Below, one piece after another: positions 1 through 4,974 of a stretch of 6,631 nucleotides of DNA. The first letter of the stretch is position 1. Each line of letters starts with the position of its first letter. A program made the translations under genes and the position numbers. The notes under the pieces are model-generated. The model had not been told where the DNA came from, ran no database searches, and worked only from the letters and a program-made list of their open reading frames with translations. Source of the stretch: Streptomyces rubellomurinus (GTDB lineage Bacteria > Actinomycetota > Actinomycetes > Streptomycetales > Streptomycetaceae); contig NZ_JZKH01000169.1 in the NCBI RefSeq assembly GCF_000961885.1, positions 1 to 6,631 of the forward strand, written 5' to 3'.

Positions 1-649
1 CGGCTGGGCCGTCGACCAGGGCATCCCCCGCGTCAAGATCAAGATCGCCGAGTCCTGGGGCACCCGCGAGCACCGCGACCTCGAACGCGTCCGGGCCGCC
101 CGCGCCACCGTCGGCGACCGCACCGAGCTCTACACCGACGCCAACGGCGGCTACCACCGCAAACAGGCCGTCCGCGTCGGCAACGCCCTGGCCGGCGAGG
201 GCGTCACCTGGTTCGAGGAACCCGTCTCCTCCGACGACCTCACCGGCCTGCGCACCGTCCGCGACGCCGTCACCCCCGACGTCACCGCGGGCGAGTACGG
301 CTACGACCTCGCCTACTTCGCCCGCATGATCCCCGCCGTCGACTGCCTCCAGGCCGACGCCACCCGCTGCGGCGGCCTCACCGCCTGGCTGCGCGCCGCC
401 GCCCTCGCCGAAGCCCACGGCCTCGACATCTCCGCCCACTGCGCCCCCCACCTGCACGCCCACGCCGCCGCGGCCGTCCCCAACTGCCGCCACCTGGAGT
501 GGTTCCACGACCACGTCCGGATCGAGCGGCTGCTCTTCGACGGCACCCTCGACCCGGCCGGCGGCACCGTCACCCCCGGCGCGGACGGCGCCCCCGGCCA
601 CGGGCTGCGGCTCGTACCCGCCCGGGCCGCCCCGTACCGCACCGCCTGA
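1..649 (+). CDS. Enolase-superfamily dehydratase/racemase (mandelate racemase type), 3' part only
   Basis: The reading frame is open from the window edge (first full codon at 2) to TGA at 647-649, giving 215 residues of the C-terminal barrel. A full member is usually about 350-400 residues, so the N-terminal cap and start lie upstream. Visible catalytic features of the mandelate racemase subgroup are the Lys-x-Lys pair (codons 35-37 and 41-43, KIKI), a metal-ligand Asp in TDAN (137-139), FEEP (212-223), Glu in GEYGY (293-295), Asp in QAD (356-358), His in SAHCAP (437-439) and Glu in HLEWF (497-499). The Asp and His would form the acid/base dyad. Family knowledge: such enzymes use Mg2+ to abstract the alpha proton of a carboxylate, mostly in sugar-acid dehydration or racemisation in the cytoplasm. 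The substrate cannot be read from the sequence. The HAD gene starts 18 nt downstream, which suggests one transcript. Confidence 0.9.
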   Translation, partial: GWAVDQGIPRVKIKIAESWGTREHRDLERVRAARATVGDRTELYTDANGGYHRKQAVRVGNALAGEGVTWFEEPVSSDDLTGLRTVRDAVTPDVTAGEYGYDLAYFARMIPAVDCLQADATRCGGLTAWLRAAALAEAHGLDISAHCAPHLHAHAAAAVPNCRHLEWFHDHVRIERLLFDGTLDPAGGTVTPGADGAPGHGLRLVPARAAPYRTA

Positions 650-667
650 GCCCAGGAAGGACGAACC

Positions 668-1339
668 ATGAAGACCGCAGCGGCACTCTTCGACGTCGAC
701 GGCACCCTGCTCGACACCACCTACCTGCACGCCCTCAGCTGGTGGGAGGCGCTGCGCCAGTACGACCGGACGGTGCCCGCGGCCCGCGTCCACCGGGCCA
801 TCGGGATGGGCGGGGACCAACTGCTCGACCACCTCCTCGGGGAGCACCGGGACCACGCCGACGACGAGGCGATCACCGCCGCCCACGACGCCCTCTACGC
901 CAGCCACTGGCCGGCCCTCACCCCCCTGCCCGGCGCCGCGGACCTCCTGCGCGCCTGCGCCGCGCGCGGCTGGCGGATCGTCCTGGCCAGCTCCGCCTCC
1001 GCACGCGAACTCGCCGTGCTGCGCCGAGCCCTGGACGCCGACGACGTCATCGAGGCGGCCACCTCCGCCGACGACGTGGCCGCGACCAAACCCGCGCCGG
1101 ACCTCGTCCACGCGGCGCTGGAACTCGCCGGCGCCGACCCGGCGGACGCCGTCTTCGTCGGCGACACCGTGTGGGACGTCGCCGCCGCGGGCCGGGCCGG
1201 GGTGCCGTGCGTCGCCGTCGAGAGCGGCGGGTTCTCCGCCCAGGAGCTCCTCGGCTGCGGCGCCGCCGAGGTCCACCGCGACACCGCCGAGCTGCTGGCC
1301 GACCTGGACGCCGGACTGCTGGCCCGGCTCCCGGCCTGA
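668..1339 (+). CDS. HAD-superfamily hydrolase (phosphoglycolate phosphatase / beta-phosphoglucomutase-like)
   Basis: This is a complete 223-residue cytoplasmic protein. ATG at 668 follows an AGGAAGG site (654-660) with a 7 nt spacer. All four HAD motifs are present: motif I FDVDGTLLDT with nucleophile Asp9 and acid/base Asp11, motif II LASSAS with Ser108, motif III Lys141 in TKPAPD, and motif IV GDTVWD with Asp166 and Asp170. A helical type C1 cap lies at about residues 18-85. The length and cap fit the group of phosphoglycolate phosphatases, beta-phosphoglucomutases and sugar-phosphate phosphatases. The sequence does not decide between phosphatase and mutase. The gene sits 18 nt after the enolase-superfamily gene and probably shares its transcript, so a phosphorylated sugar or sugar acid is a reasonable substrate guess. 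It converges on the GH15 gene, whose stop is 27 nt away. Confidence 0.93.
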   Translation: MKTAAALFDVDGTLLDTTYLHALSWWEALRQYDRTVPAARVHRAIGMGGDQLLDHLLGEHRDHADDEAITAAHDALYASHWPALTPLPGAADLLRACAARGWRIVLASSASARELAVLRRALDADDVIEAATSADDVAATKPAPDLVHAALELAGADPADAVFVGDTVWDVAAAGRAGVPCVAVESGGFSAQELLGCGAAEVHRDTAELLADLDAGLLARLPA

Positions 1340-1370
1340 CGGCCGTCCCGGCCTGGTCGCGCCGGGTCAG
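1336..1370. terminator. Possible bidirectional terminator between convergent stops
   Basis: A perfect 6 bp stem CCCGGC (1347-1352) / GCCGGG (1361-1366) with an 8 nt loop is flanked by CTGAC (1336-1340) and GTCAG (1366-1370), which pair as an outer stem if the shared G1366 is used once. The structure has a 5' bulge and includes both stop codons. There is no T-tract. It lies where both convergent transcripts must end, but the stem is short and GC-rich DNA makes such stems common. Confidence 0.35.
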
Positions 1371-3118
1371 CGGTCGGAGGCGAGGGTGACGGCGGCCTCC
1401 AGCAGCAGGGCGTGCACGAAGGACTGCGGCAGGTTCCCGCGCAGTTGGCGCTGGGCGACGTCGAACTCCTCCGCGTAGAGGCCGGCCGGGCCGCAGGCCG
1501 CCCGGTTGCGTTCGAACCAGCGCACCGCCTCGACCTCGTCGTGCTGCTGGTGCTCGGCGAGGGCCATGACGAAGCCGCACAGCAGGAACGCACCCTCGGC
1601 GTCCTCCAGCGGCCGCCGGTCGTGGCGGAACCGGTACAGATAGTGGTCCCGGCCGAGGTCCCGCCGGACGGCCCGCAGGGTCGCGGTGGTGCGGGGATCG
1701 CCGGCCGGCAGGGCGCCGCGCAGGGCGGGCAGCAGCAGGGCCGCGTCCACGCCCGTCCGGCCGGGCGAGCGCTGCCAGCGGCCGGACGGGTGCAGGCAGT
1801 CGGCGCACGCCTCGGCGACGATCAGGTCCGCCAGGGCCTCCCAGCGGGCCGCGCGTGCGCCGCCGGTGCCGGGGGCGGCGGCGATCGCGCGCAGGCCGGC
1901 CGCGCAAGTCAGCCGGCTGTGCGCCCAGCGGTCGGCGTCCAGCTCCCAGATGCCCGCGTCCGGCTCCCGGTGCCGCGCGGCGATCGCGTCGGCGGCGGTG
2001 AGCGCGGCGAGCCGGCCGTCGACGTCCAGCCGGTCGCGGCGGGCGGCGGCCGCGAGCAGGAGCAGGCTCTCGCCGAAGACGTCGAGCTGGAACTGCCGGT
2101 TGACGTGGTTGCCGACCACGTCGAAGCCGCCCGGGTAGCCGGGCAGGTCCAGGGTGCGCTGGTCCGGGACGGCCGACCCGGTGACGGTGTAGGCGGGCGC
2201 CATCCCGGCGCCGTCCTCCAGCAGGCGGGCGGTGACGAACCGGACGGAGCCGTCCAGCAGCTCGTGCGCGCCCGCGGCCGCGGCGGCCTGGCCGATGTAC
2301 GCCTGGTCGCGGATCCACACGTACCGGTAGTCGTAGTTGCGCCCCTGCTCGGCCCGCTCGGGCAGGCTCGTCGTGGCGGCGGCCACCGTGCCCCCGCCGG
2401 GGCCGGTGAGGCCGGCCAGGACGGCGTGGGCGTGACGGGCGTCCCGCTGCCCCATGGCACCGACCGGGTCGGGCACGCAGTCCGCCCACCCGGCCTCGGT
2501 CGAGCGCCACAGGGCGTCGGCCGGCTCCGGCTTGGGAAGGGGCCGGTCGGAGAGCTCCAGGACGAGGTCCCGCCGGCCCCCGGCCTCCAGCAGCACCGTG
2601 GCGCGCAGCGCCGCGCCGTCCGGCCGGGCGTCCGGGGCACCGGTCAGGCGTACGTGCAGGCCGCCGGTGCGGCCCGTCCAGGTGCCCCGCTCGTCGCGGT
2701 GCAGCTCGCGCAGGGGGTGCGCGCCGAAGCCGGCCGCCGGGCGCAGGTGGACCTCCACCCGGGCGTCCCCGTGGACGGCCTCGATCCGGCGCAGCAGCAC
2801 GGCGCGGTGCCGCTCGCCCGGGTGGGCGAGGGCTTCGCGGCACTCGACGATTCCGCCCGTGGTGGTCCAGCGGCTGCGCCAGACCAGGCTGCCCGGCTCG
2901 TAGTAGCCGCCCCAGACGAAGGGGGCGGCCGGGGTGACGGCGTACCAGCCGGTGCCGCCGATCAGTGCGGCGAACACGGCGTCGTCGTGCCAGGCCGGGG
3001 CGCACATCCAGACGATGTCGCCGCGGGGCCCGAGGAGGGCGCCGCGGTGGCCGTCGGCGAGCAGGGCGTAGTCCCGCAGCGCGTGCGGGGCCGGCGCGGT
3101 GGCGTCGGGCGTGCTCAA
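1367..3118 (-). CDS. Glycoside hydrolase family 15 protein (glucoamylase / trehalase-like)
   Basis: 583 residues, close to the usual ~600 for bacterial cytosolic GH15. Residues ~13-56 (RDYALLADGHRGALLG, then DIVW) match the trehalase-like N-terminal domain that precedes the (alpha/alpha)6 barrel. The barrel shows NYDYRYVWIRDQAY at 261-274 (substrate-binding WIRD), GIWE at 389-392 with Glu392 as probable general acid, and EEFD at 550-553 with Glu550 (or 551) as probable general base, followed by GNLPQSFVHALL. No signal peptide is seen, so it should act in the cytoplasm on glucosidic bonds of malto-oligosaccharides, trehalose or a related glucoside. The start is TTG (3116-3118), chosen because a near-perfect GGGAGGTG site ends 5 nt before it and no ATG/GTG lies in frame nearby. 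The N-terminal domain has AWHDD where I recall FDS-type residues in relatives. It follows the F420-type oxidoreductase by 36 nt and is probably co-transcribed with it. Confidence 0.9.
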   Translation of the reverse strand: MSTPDATAPAPHALRDYALLADGHRGALLGPRGDIVWMCAPAWHDDAVFAALIGGTGWYAVTPAAPFVWGGYYEPGSLVWRSRWTTTGGIVECREALAHPGERHRAVLLRRIEAVHGDARVEVHLRPAAGFGAHPLRELHRDERGTWTGRTGGLHVRLTGAPDARPDGAALRATVLLEAGGRRDLVLELSDRPLPKPEPADALWRSTEAGWADCVPDPVGAMGQRDARHAHAVLAGLTGPGGGTVAAATTSLPERAEQGRNYDYRYVWIRDQAYIGQAAAAAGAHELLDGSVRFVTARLLEDGAGMAPAYTVTGSAVPDQRTLDLPGYPGGFDVVGNHVNRQFQLDVFGESLLLLAAAARRDRLDVDGRLAALTAADAIAARHREPDAGIWELDADRWAHSRLTCAAGLRAIAAAPGTGGARAARWEALADLIVAEACADCLHPSGRWQRSPGRTGVDAALLLPALRGALPAGDPRTTATLRAVRRDLGRDHYLYRFRHDRRPLEDAEGAFLLCGFVMALAEHQQHDEVEAVRWFERNRAACGPAGLYAEEFDVAQRQLRGNLPQSFVHALLLEAAVTLASDR

Positions 3119-3123
3119 CTGCC

Positions 3124-3131
3124 CACCTCCC
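3124..3131 (-). promoter_or_regulatory. Ribosome binding site that fixes a TTG start
   Basis: On the minus strand the sequence reads GGGAGGTG, with 5 nt before TTG (6 nt counted from GGAGGT). It is one of the strongest Shine-Dalgarno sequences in the window and it decides the GH15 start, since no ATG or GTG is suitably placed in that frame. Confidence 0.8.
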
Positions 3132-3154
3132 GTGGCGAGTCGGCCGACACCCGG

Positions 3155-4108
3155 TCACTCCAGCCGAGGCAGGACCTGCTCGCGGTAGAAGTCGAAGAAC
3201 CCCTCCTGCTCCTGGCCGATCTGGCCGACGTACACCTCGTCGAACCCGGCGTCGACGTAGCCGCGCAGCCGGTCGGCGTGCTCCCGCGGATCGTCGCCGC
3301 AGGTGACGGAGCGGGCCACCATCTCCTCGGTGACCAGTTCGGTGGCCTGCTCGAAGTGCCGCGGCGTGGGCAGGACCTGGGCGAGCTCGCCGGGCAGCAG
3401 TTCGCTGGGCCAGAGCCGGTGGACGGTCTTGACCGCCCGGTCCCGGTCCTCCGACCAGCAGACCTTCACGCCGCCGAGCACCGGCCCGGTGCCGCCGGCG
3501 GCCCGGTAGCGGCCGATGAGTTCGGTGTCCGGGCTCATCGTGACCAGCCCGTCCGCGAACTCGGCCGCCGCCTCGGCGGCCTTGGCGCCGAACGCCGAGA
3601 CGTGGACCGGCAGCCGCCCGTCCTTCGGCGGCGTGTAGAGCCGGGCGTTCTCGACGGTGTAGTGCGCGCCCTGGTGGCTGACGAGTCCGCCGGTGAACAG
3701 CTCGCGCATCACCGCGACGGCCTCCTCCAGCATCTCCGCCCGCACCGCGAACGGCGGCCACCGGTCGCCCAGCACGTGCTCGTTCAGCGCCTCGCCGGTT
3801 CCGACCCCGAGCCGCAGACCGCCCTCCAGCTGCACGTCGGCGGTCGCCGCCGCCTGGGCGACGACGGCGGGATGGATCCGGACGGTCGGGCAGGTCACCA
3901 GCGTCGTCACCGGCAGCCGGACGACCTGCGAGAGCGCGCCGATCACGCCCCAGACGAACGGGCTGCTGCCCTGGGCGTCGTTCCACGGGTGGTAGTGGTC
4001 GGAGATCGCCAGCCGGGTGAAGCCGGCCCGCTCCGCCCACCGGGCCTGCTCGACCAGCTGGGCGGGGGTGAACTCCTCGCAGGACAGGAAGTAGCCGAAC
4101 GCCGTCAT
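3155..4108 (-). CDS. F420-dependent luciferase-like oxidoreductase (FGD-like, TIGR03557-type)
   Basis: 317 residues when started at ATG 4108 (MTAFGYFL). The fold is the luciferase-like TIM barrel. SDHYHPW at 36-42 carries Asp37, His38 and Trp42, matching the F420-binding and catalytic segment of F420-dependent glucose-6-phosphate dehydrogenase. GVGTGEALNE at 101-110 includes Glu106, matching the second conserved acidic residue. Family knowledge: these cytoplasmic enzymes exchange hydride between the deazaflavin F420 and a substrate carbon. By my hand alignment the phosphate-gripping Lys of true FGD (Lys198, CTSGK) is Asp here (MSPDTEL), so glucose-6-phosphate is doubtful as substrate. The frame stays open upstream to about 4369 through a repeat array, but that extension is low-complexity Arg/Thr/Glu-rich and overlaps the divergent gene. 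A weak GAGG (4114-4117) precedes ATG 4108. The GH15 gene follows 36 nt downstream. Confidence 0.87.
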   Translation of the reverse strand: MTAFGYFLSCEEFTPAQLVEQARWAERAGFTRLAISDHYHPWNDAQGSSPFVWGVIGALSQVVRLPVTTLVTCPTVRIHPAVVAQAAATADVQLEGGLRLGVGTGEALNEHVLGDRWPPFAVRAEMLEEAVAVMRELFTGGLVSHQGAHYTVENARLYTPPKDGRLPVHVSAFGAKAAEAAAEFADGLVTMSPDTELIGRYRAAGGTGPVLGGVKVCWSEDRDRAVKTVHRLWPSELLPGELAQVLPTPRHFEQATELVTEEMVARSVTCGDDPREHADRLRGYVDAGFDEVYVGQIGQEQEGFFDFYREQVLPRLE

Positions 4109-4116
4109 GGCAGCCT

Positions 4117-4204
4117 CGCTTCGTCGGTTCGTGGGTGCGTCGCTTCGTGGGTTCGTCGCTTCGTCGGTTCGTCGCTTCGTGGGTTCGTGGGTACGTCGCT
4201 TCGC
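4117..4204. repeat. Octanucleotide tandem array, 11 units
   Basis: Eleven consecutive 8-mers fill 88 bp. On the + strand the unit is SGSTTCGT, and on the - strand ACGAASCS. Unit types are A = CGCTTCGT, B = CGGTTCGT and C = GGGTTCGT, with C variants GGGTGCGT and GGGTACGT and a terminal A variant CGCTTCGC. The order is A B C' A C A B A C C'' A'. The array ends 8 nt before the oxidoreductase ATG and abuts its weak GAGG site, so it lies in the promoter or 5' leader of that gene. Eight is not a multiple of three, so unit gain or loss would shift any frame crossing it. Confidence 0.93.
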
Positions 4205-4226
4205 GGGTGTCCTTCGTCGGAGCGGC

Positions 4227-4250
4227 TTACCGGGCCGGGCGCGGTGAAAC
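4227..4250 (-). promoter_or_regulatory. Possible leftward promoter for the oxidoreductase-GH15 operon
   Basis: On the minus strand GTTT (plus 4247-4250) is followed after 14 nt by CGGTAA (plus 4227-4232). This is a two-mismatch match to the GNNT-N14-16-GGGTAY pattern recalled for Streptomyces SigB-type promoters. Initiation would fall near 4220, placing the whole octamer array in a leader of about 110 nt. No better leftward promoter is apparent, but the match is weak. Confidence 0.3.
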
Positions 4251-4259
4251 CTCGCCGCC

Positions 4260-4289
4260 GTTTGCCGGGCCCGGCACCGGGTAGCCGGT
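4260..4289 (+). promoter_or_regulatory. Probable general-stress (SigB-type) promoter with embedded operator-like palindromes
   Basis: GTTT (4260-4263), 15 nt, then GGGTAG (4279-4284) resembles the recalled Streptomyces SigB-family consensus GNNT-N14-16-GGGTAY, missing only the last base. T-rich elements are rare in this GC-rich DNA, so the match is notable. Start-site spacing fits: ~6 nt to a TSS near 4290 and then ~23 nt to GGAGGTGA at 4313. The spacer holds the perfect 14 bp palindrome TGCCGGGCCCGGCA (4263-4276), and the -10 lies inside ACCGG-N4-CCGGT (4276-4289), so a dimeric repressor or activator may also bind. Confidence 0.5.
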
Positions 4290-4325
4290 CCGGTCCCCGA
4301 AGCACCGACCACGGAGGTGACCCCC

Positions 4326-4484
4326 ATGGACGCGCGCGAAAGCGGCGGTCCGGCCGGAGCCGTCCGCACACCCGACCGGCCCGAGGTCGGCGGACCGGCG
4401 TGCTCCTGCCAGACGGGCGCACCGGACGACGAGAGCAGGGAGCAGGGCGATGCGGAGACCTACGCCGTCCTCGGCGAGGACTGA
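4326..4484 (+). CDS. Small hydrophilic protein with Cys-Ser-Cys motif, unknown function (52 aa)
   Basis: ATG at 4326 follows a near-perfect GGAGGTGA site (4313-4320) by 5 nt. The frame runs 52 codons to TGA at 4482-4484. The protein starts MDARESGGPAG, has PACSCQTG in the middle (Cys28, Cys30) and ends in the acidic stretch ETYAVLGED. It has no signal peptide, membrane segment or recognisable domain. A stress-type promoter lies 42 nt upstream of the start (end of -10 to ATG) and a cUUCGg hairpin lies just after the stop, so it looks like a self-contained single-gene unit. The CxC pair could bind metal or form a disulfide, or the peptide could be a modified-peptide precursor with the acidic part as leader or tail. 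No modifying enzyme is in the window, so these remain guesses. Support comes from the signals around it, not from homology. Confidence 0.65.
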   Translation: MDARESGGPAGAVRTPDRPEVGGPACSCQTGAPDDESREQGDAETYAVLGED

Positions 4485-4486
4485 GC

Positions 4487-4504
4487 AGGTGGCTTCGGTC
4501 GCCT
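4487..4504 (+). terminator. Hairpin with UUCG tetraloop after the 52-aa gene
   Basis: AGGTGGC (4487-4493) pairs with GTCGCCT (4498-4504) over 7 bp, two of them G-U, closed by a C-TTCG-G tetraloop. It starts 2 nt after the stop codon. There is no T-tract, which is usual for actinobacterial terminators. It could equally be an mRNA-stabilising end. Confidence 0.45.
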
Positions 4505-4580
4505 CCGGGGCGTCCGTACGGCTTTCGCGCGCCGCCCGGCGGCCGGCCCACCACCGCCCCGGCCGCCGCAGACCGGCGGT

Positions 4581-4595
4581 CGGGCACAGTGCCCG
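4581..4595. promoter_or_regulatory. Perfect 15 bp palindrome, operator-like
   Basis: CGGGCACAGTGCCCG is two perfect 7 bp arms around a central A. It lies 50 bp upstream of the 57-aa gene's ATG, a usual place for an operator. As RNA it would be a 6 bp stem with a 3 nt loop, so a terminator role for the upstream unit cannot be excluded. Confidence 0.4.
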
Positions 4596-4645
4596 CTACC
4601 CGGCGCAGGCCTGGAACGCGCTCTGAGCTCCGAGGAGGACGGACG

Positions 4646-4819
4646 ATGGACGACACACCCCAGGGCGGCGCCGGCGGCGTGCCGCCGCGCCCCGAGGGCG
4701 CGGAGCATCCGAAGCGGCCCGAGGACCCCGAGGGCACCGTCAAGACGGTCCGGGCGGGCAGGGCCGTGGCGCAGCAGCGGGCCGAGCACCGGACCGAGCC
4801 CGCCGAGTCCGCCGAGTGA
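4646..4819 (+). CDS. Small charged, probably disordered protein, unknown function (57 aa)
   Basis: ATG at 4646 lies 7 nt after GAGGAGG (4632-4638), and the frame ends at TGA 4817-4819. The protein begins MDDTPQGGAGGVPPRPEGAE, is rich in Pro, Glu, Arg, Ala and Gly, and has no Cys, no membrane segment and no recognisable domain. Residues ~30-50 (TVKTVRAGRAVAQQRAEHR) could form a basic amphipathic helix between acidic, proline-rich ends. A palindrome sits 50 bp upstream and a strong hairpin 55 bp downstream. The same frame is open far upstream because of GC bias, but only this start carries a ribosome binding site. The PP2C gene could start at GTG 4816 overlapping this stop, but a later start is better supported. 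Function is unknown. Confidence 0.55.
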   Translation: MDDTPQGGAGGVPPRPEGAEHPKRPEDPEGTVKTVRAGRAVAQQRAEHRTEPAESAE

Positions 4820-4874
4820 GACGGGCCCGACGAGAGCGCCGGGACACCGCCGTCGCGATGACCACACCGGCACT

Positions 4875-4912
4875 CCGCCCCCCGCAGCCGCCATCGGCGC
4901 TGCGGAGGGCGG
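4875..4912 (+). terminator. Strong hairpin between the 57-aa gene and the PP2C gene
   Basis: A 14 nt arm at 4875-4888 pairs with 4899-4912 with a single mismatch (C4881 against A4906). Inner GCC (4890-4892) and GGC (4896-4898) extend the stem beyond a bulged C to a 3 nt ATC loop. No T-tract follows. It probably ends the upstream transcript, or acts as an attenuator in the PP2C leader. Its presence here argues against reading this stretch as PP2C coding sequence. Confidence 0.5.
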
Positions 4913-4943
4913 GCCGGTGCGCGCGTGCGGTCCGGCCGTCAAT

Positions 4944-4949
4944 GGGTAG
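4944..4949 (+). promoter_or_regulatory. Possible -10 element (GGGTAG) of the PP2C gene
   Basis: GGGTAG, the same hexamer as at 4279-4284, lies 26 nt before the chosen GTG start. No good GTTT-like -35 sits 14-16 nt upstream (GTGC at 15 nt, GCGT at 17 nt), so this is a weak candidate. Confidence 0.2.
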
Positions 4950-4974
4950 GCGCGACGGCGACGGGAGGTGCCAA

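Noticed and set aside
1047..4040. A 997-codon leftward open frame in another register
   Set aside because: Arg/Pro/Gly-rich translation with no motifs, overlapping HAD, GH15 and the oxidoreductase out of frame.
4117..4204. CRISPR array
   Set aside because: The units are 8 bp in direct contact, with no spacers, and no cas genes are present.
4109..4369. N-terminal extension of the oxidoreductase through the octamer array
   Set aside because: It overlaps the divergent 52-aa gene and its promoter, and the sequence is repetitive Arg/Thr/Glu/Pro. The family begins at the MTAFGYFL segment. I kept only the possibility of phase variation as a finding.
4596..4601. Leftward GGGTAG with GNNT 14 nt upstream
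   Set aside because: The -35 match is minimal, and no leftward gene lies within 480 bp. It would run antisense to the 52-aa gene.
1412..4819. A 1,135-codon rightward open frame antisense to the GH15 and oxidoreductase genes
   Set aside because: It has no domain or ribosome binding site, is low-complexity Gly/Ala/Arg/Val, and mirrors two well-supported genes on the other strand. It is a by-product of GC-rich codon bias.
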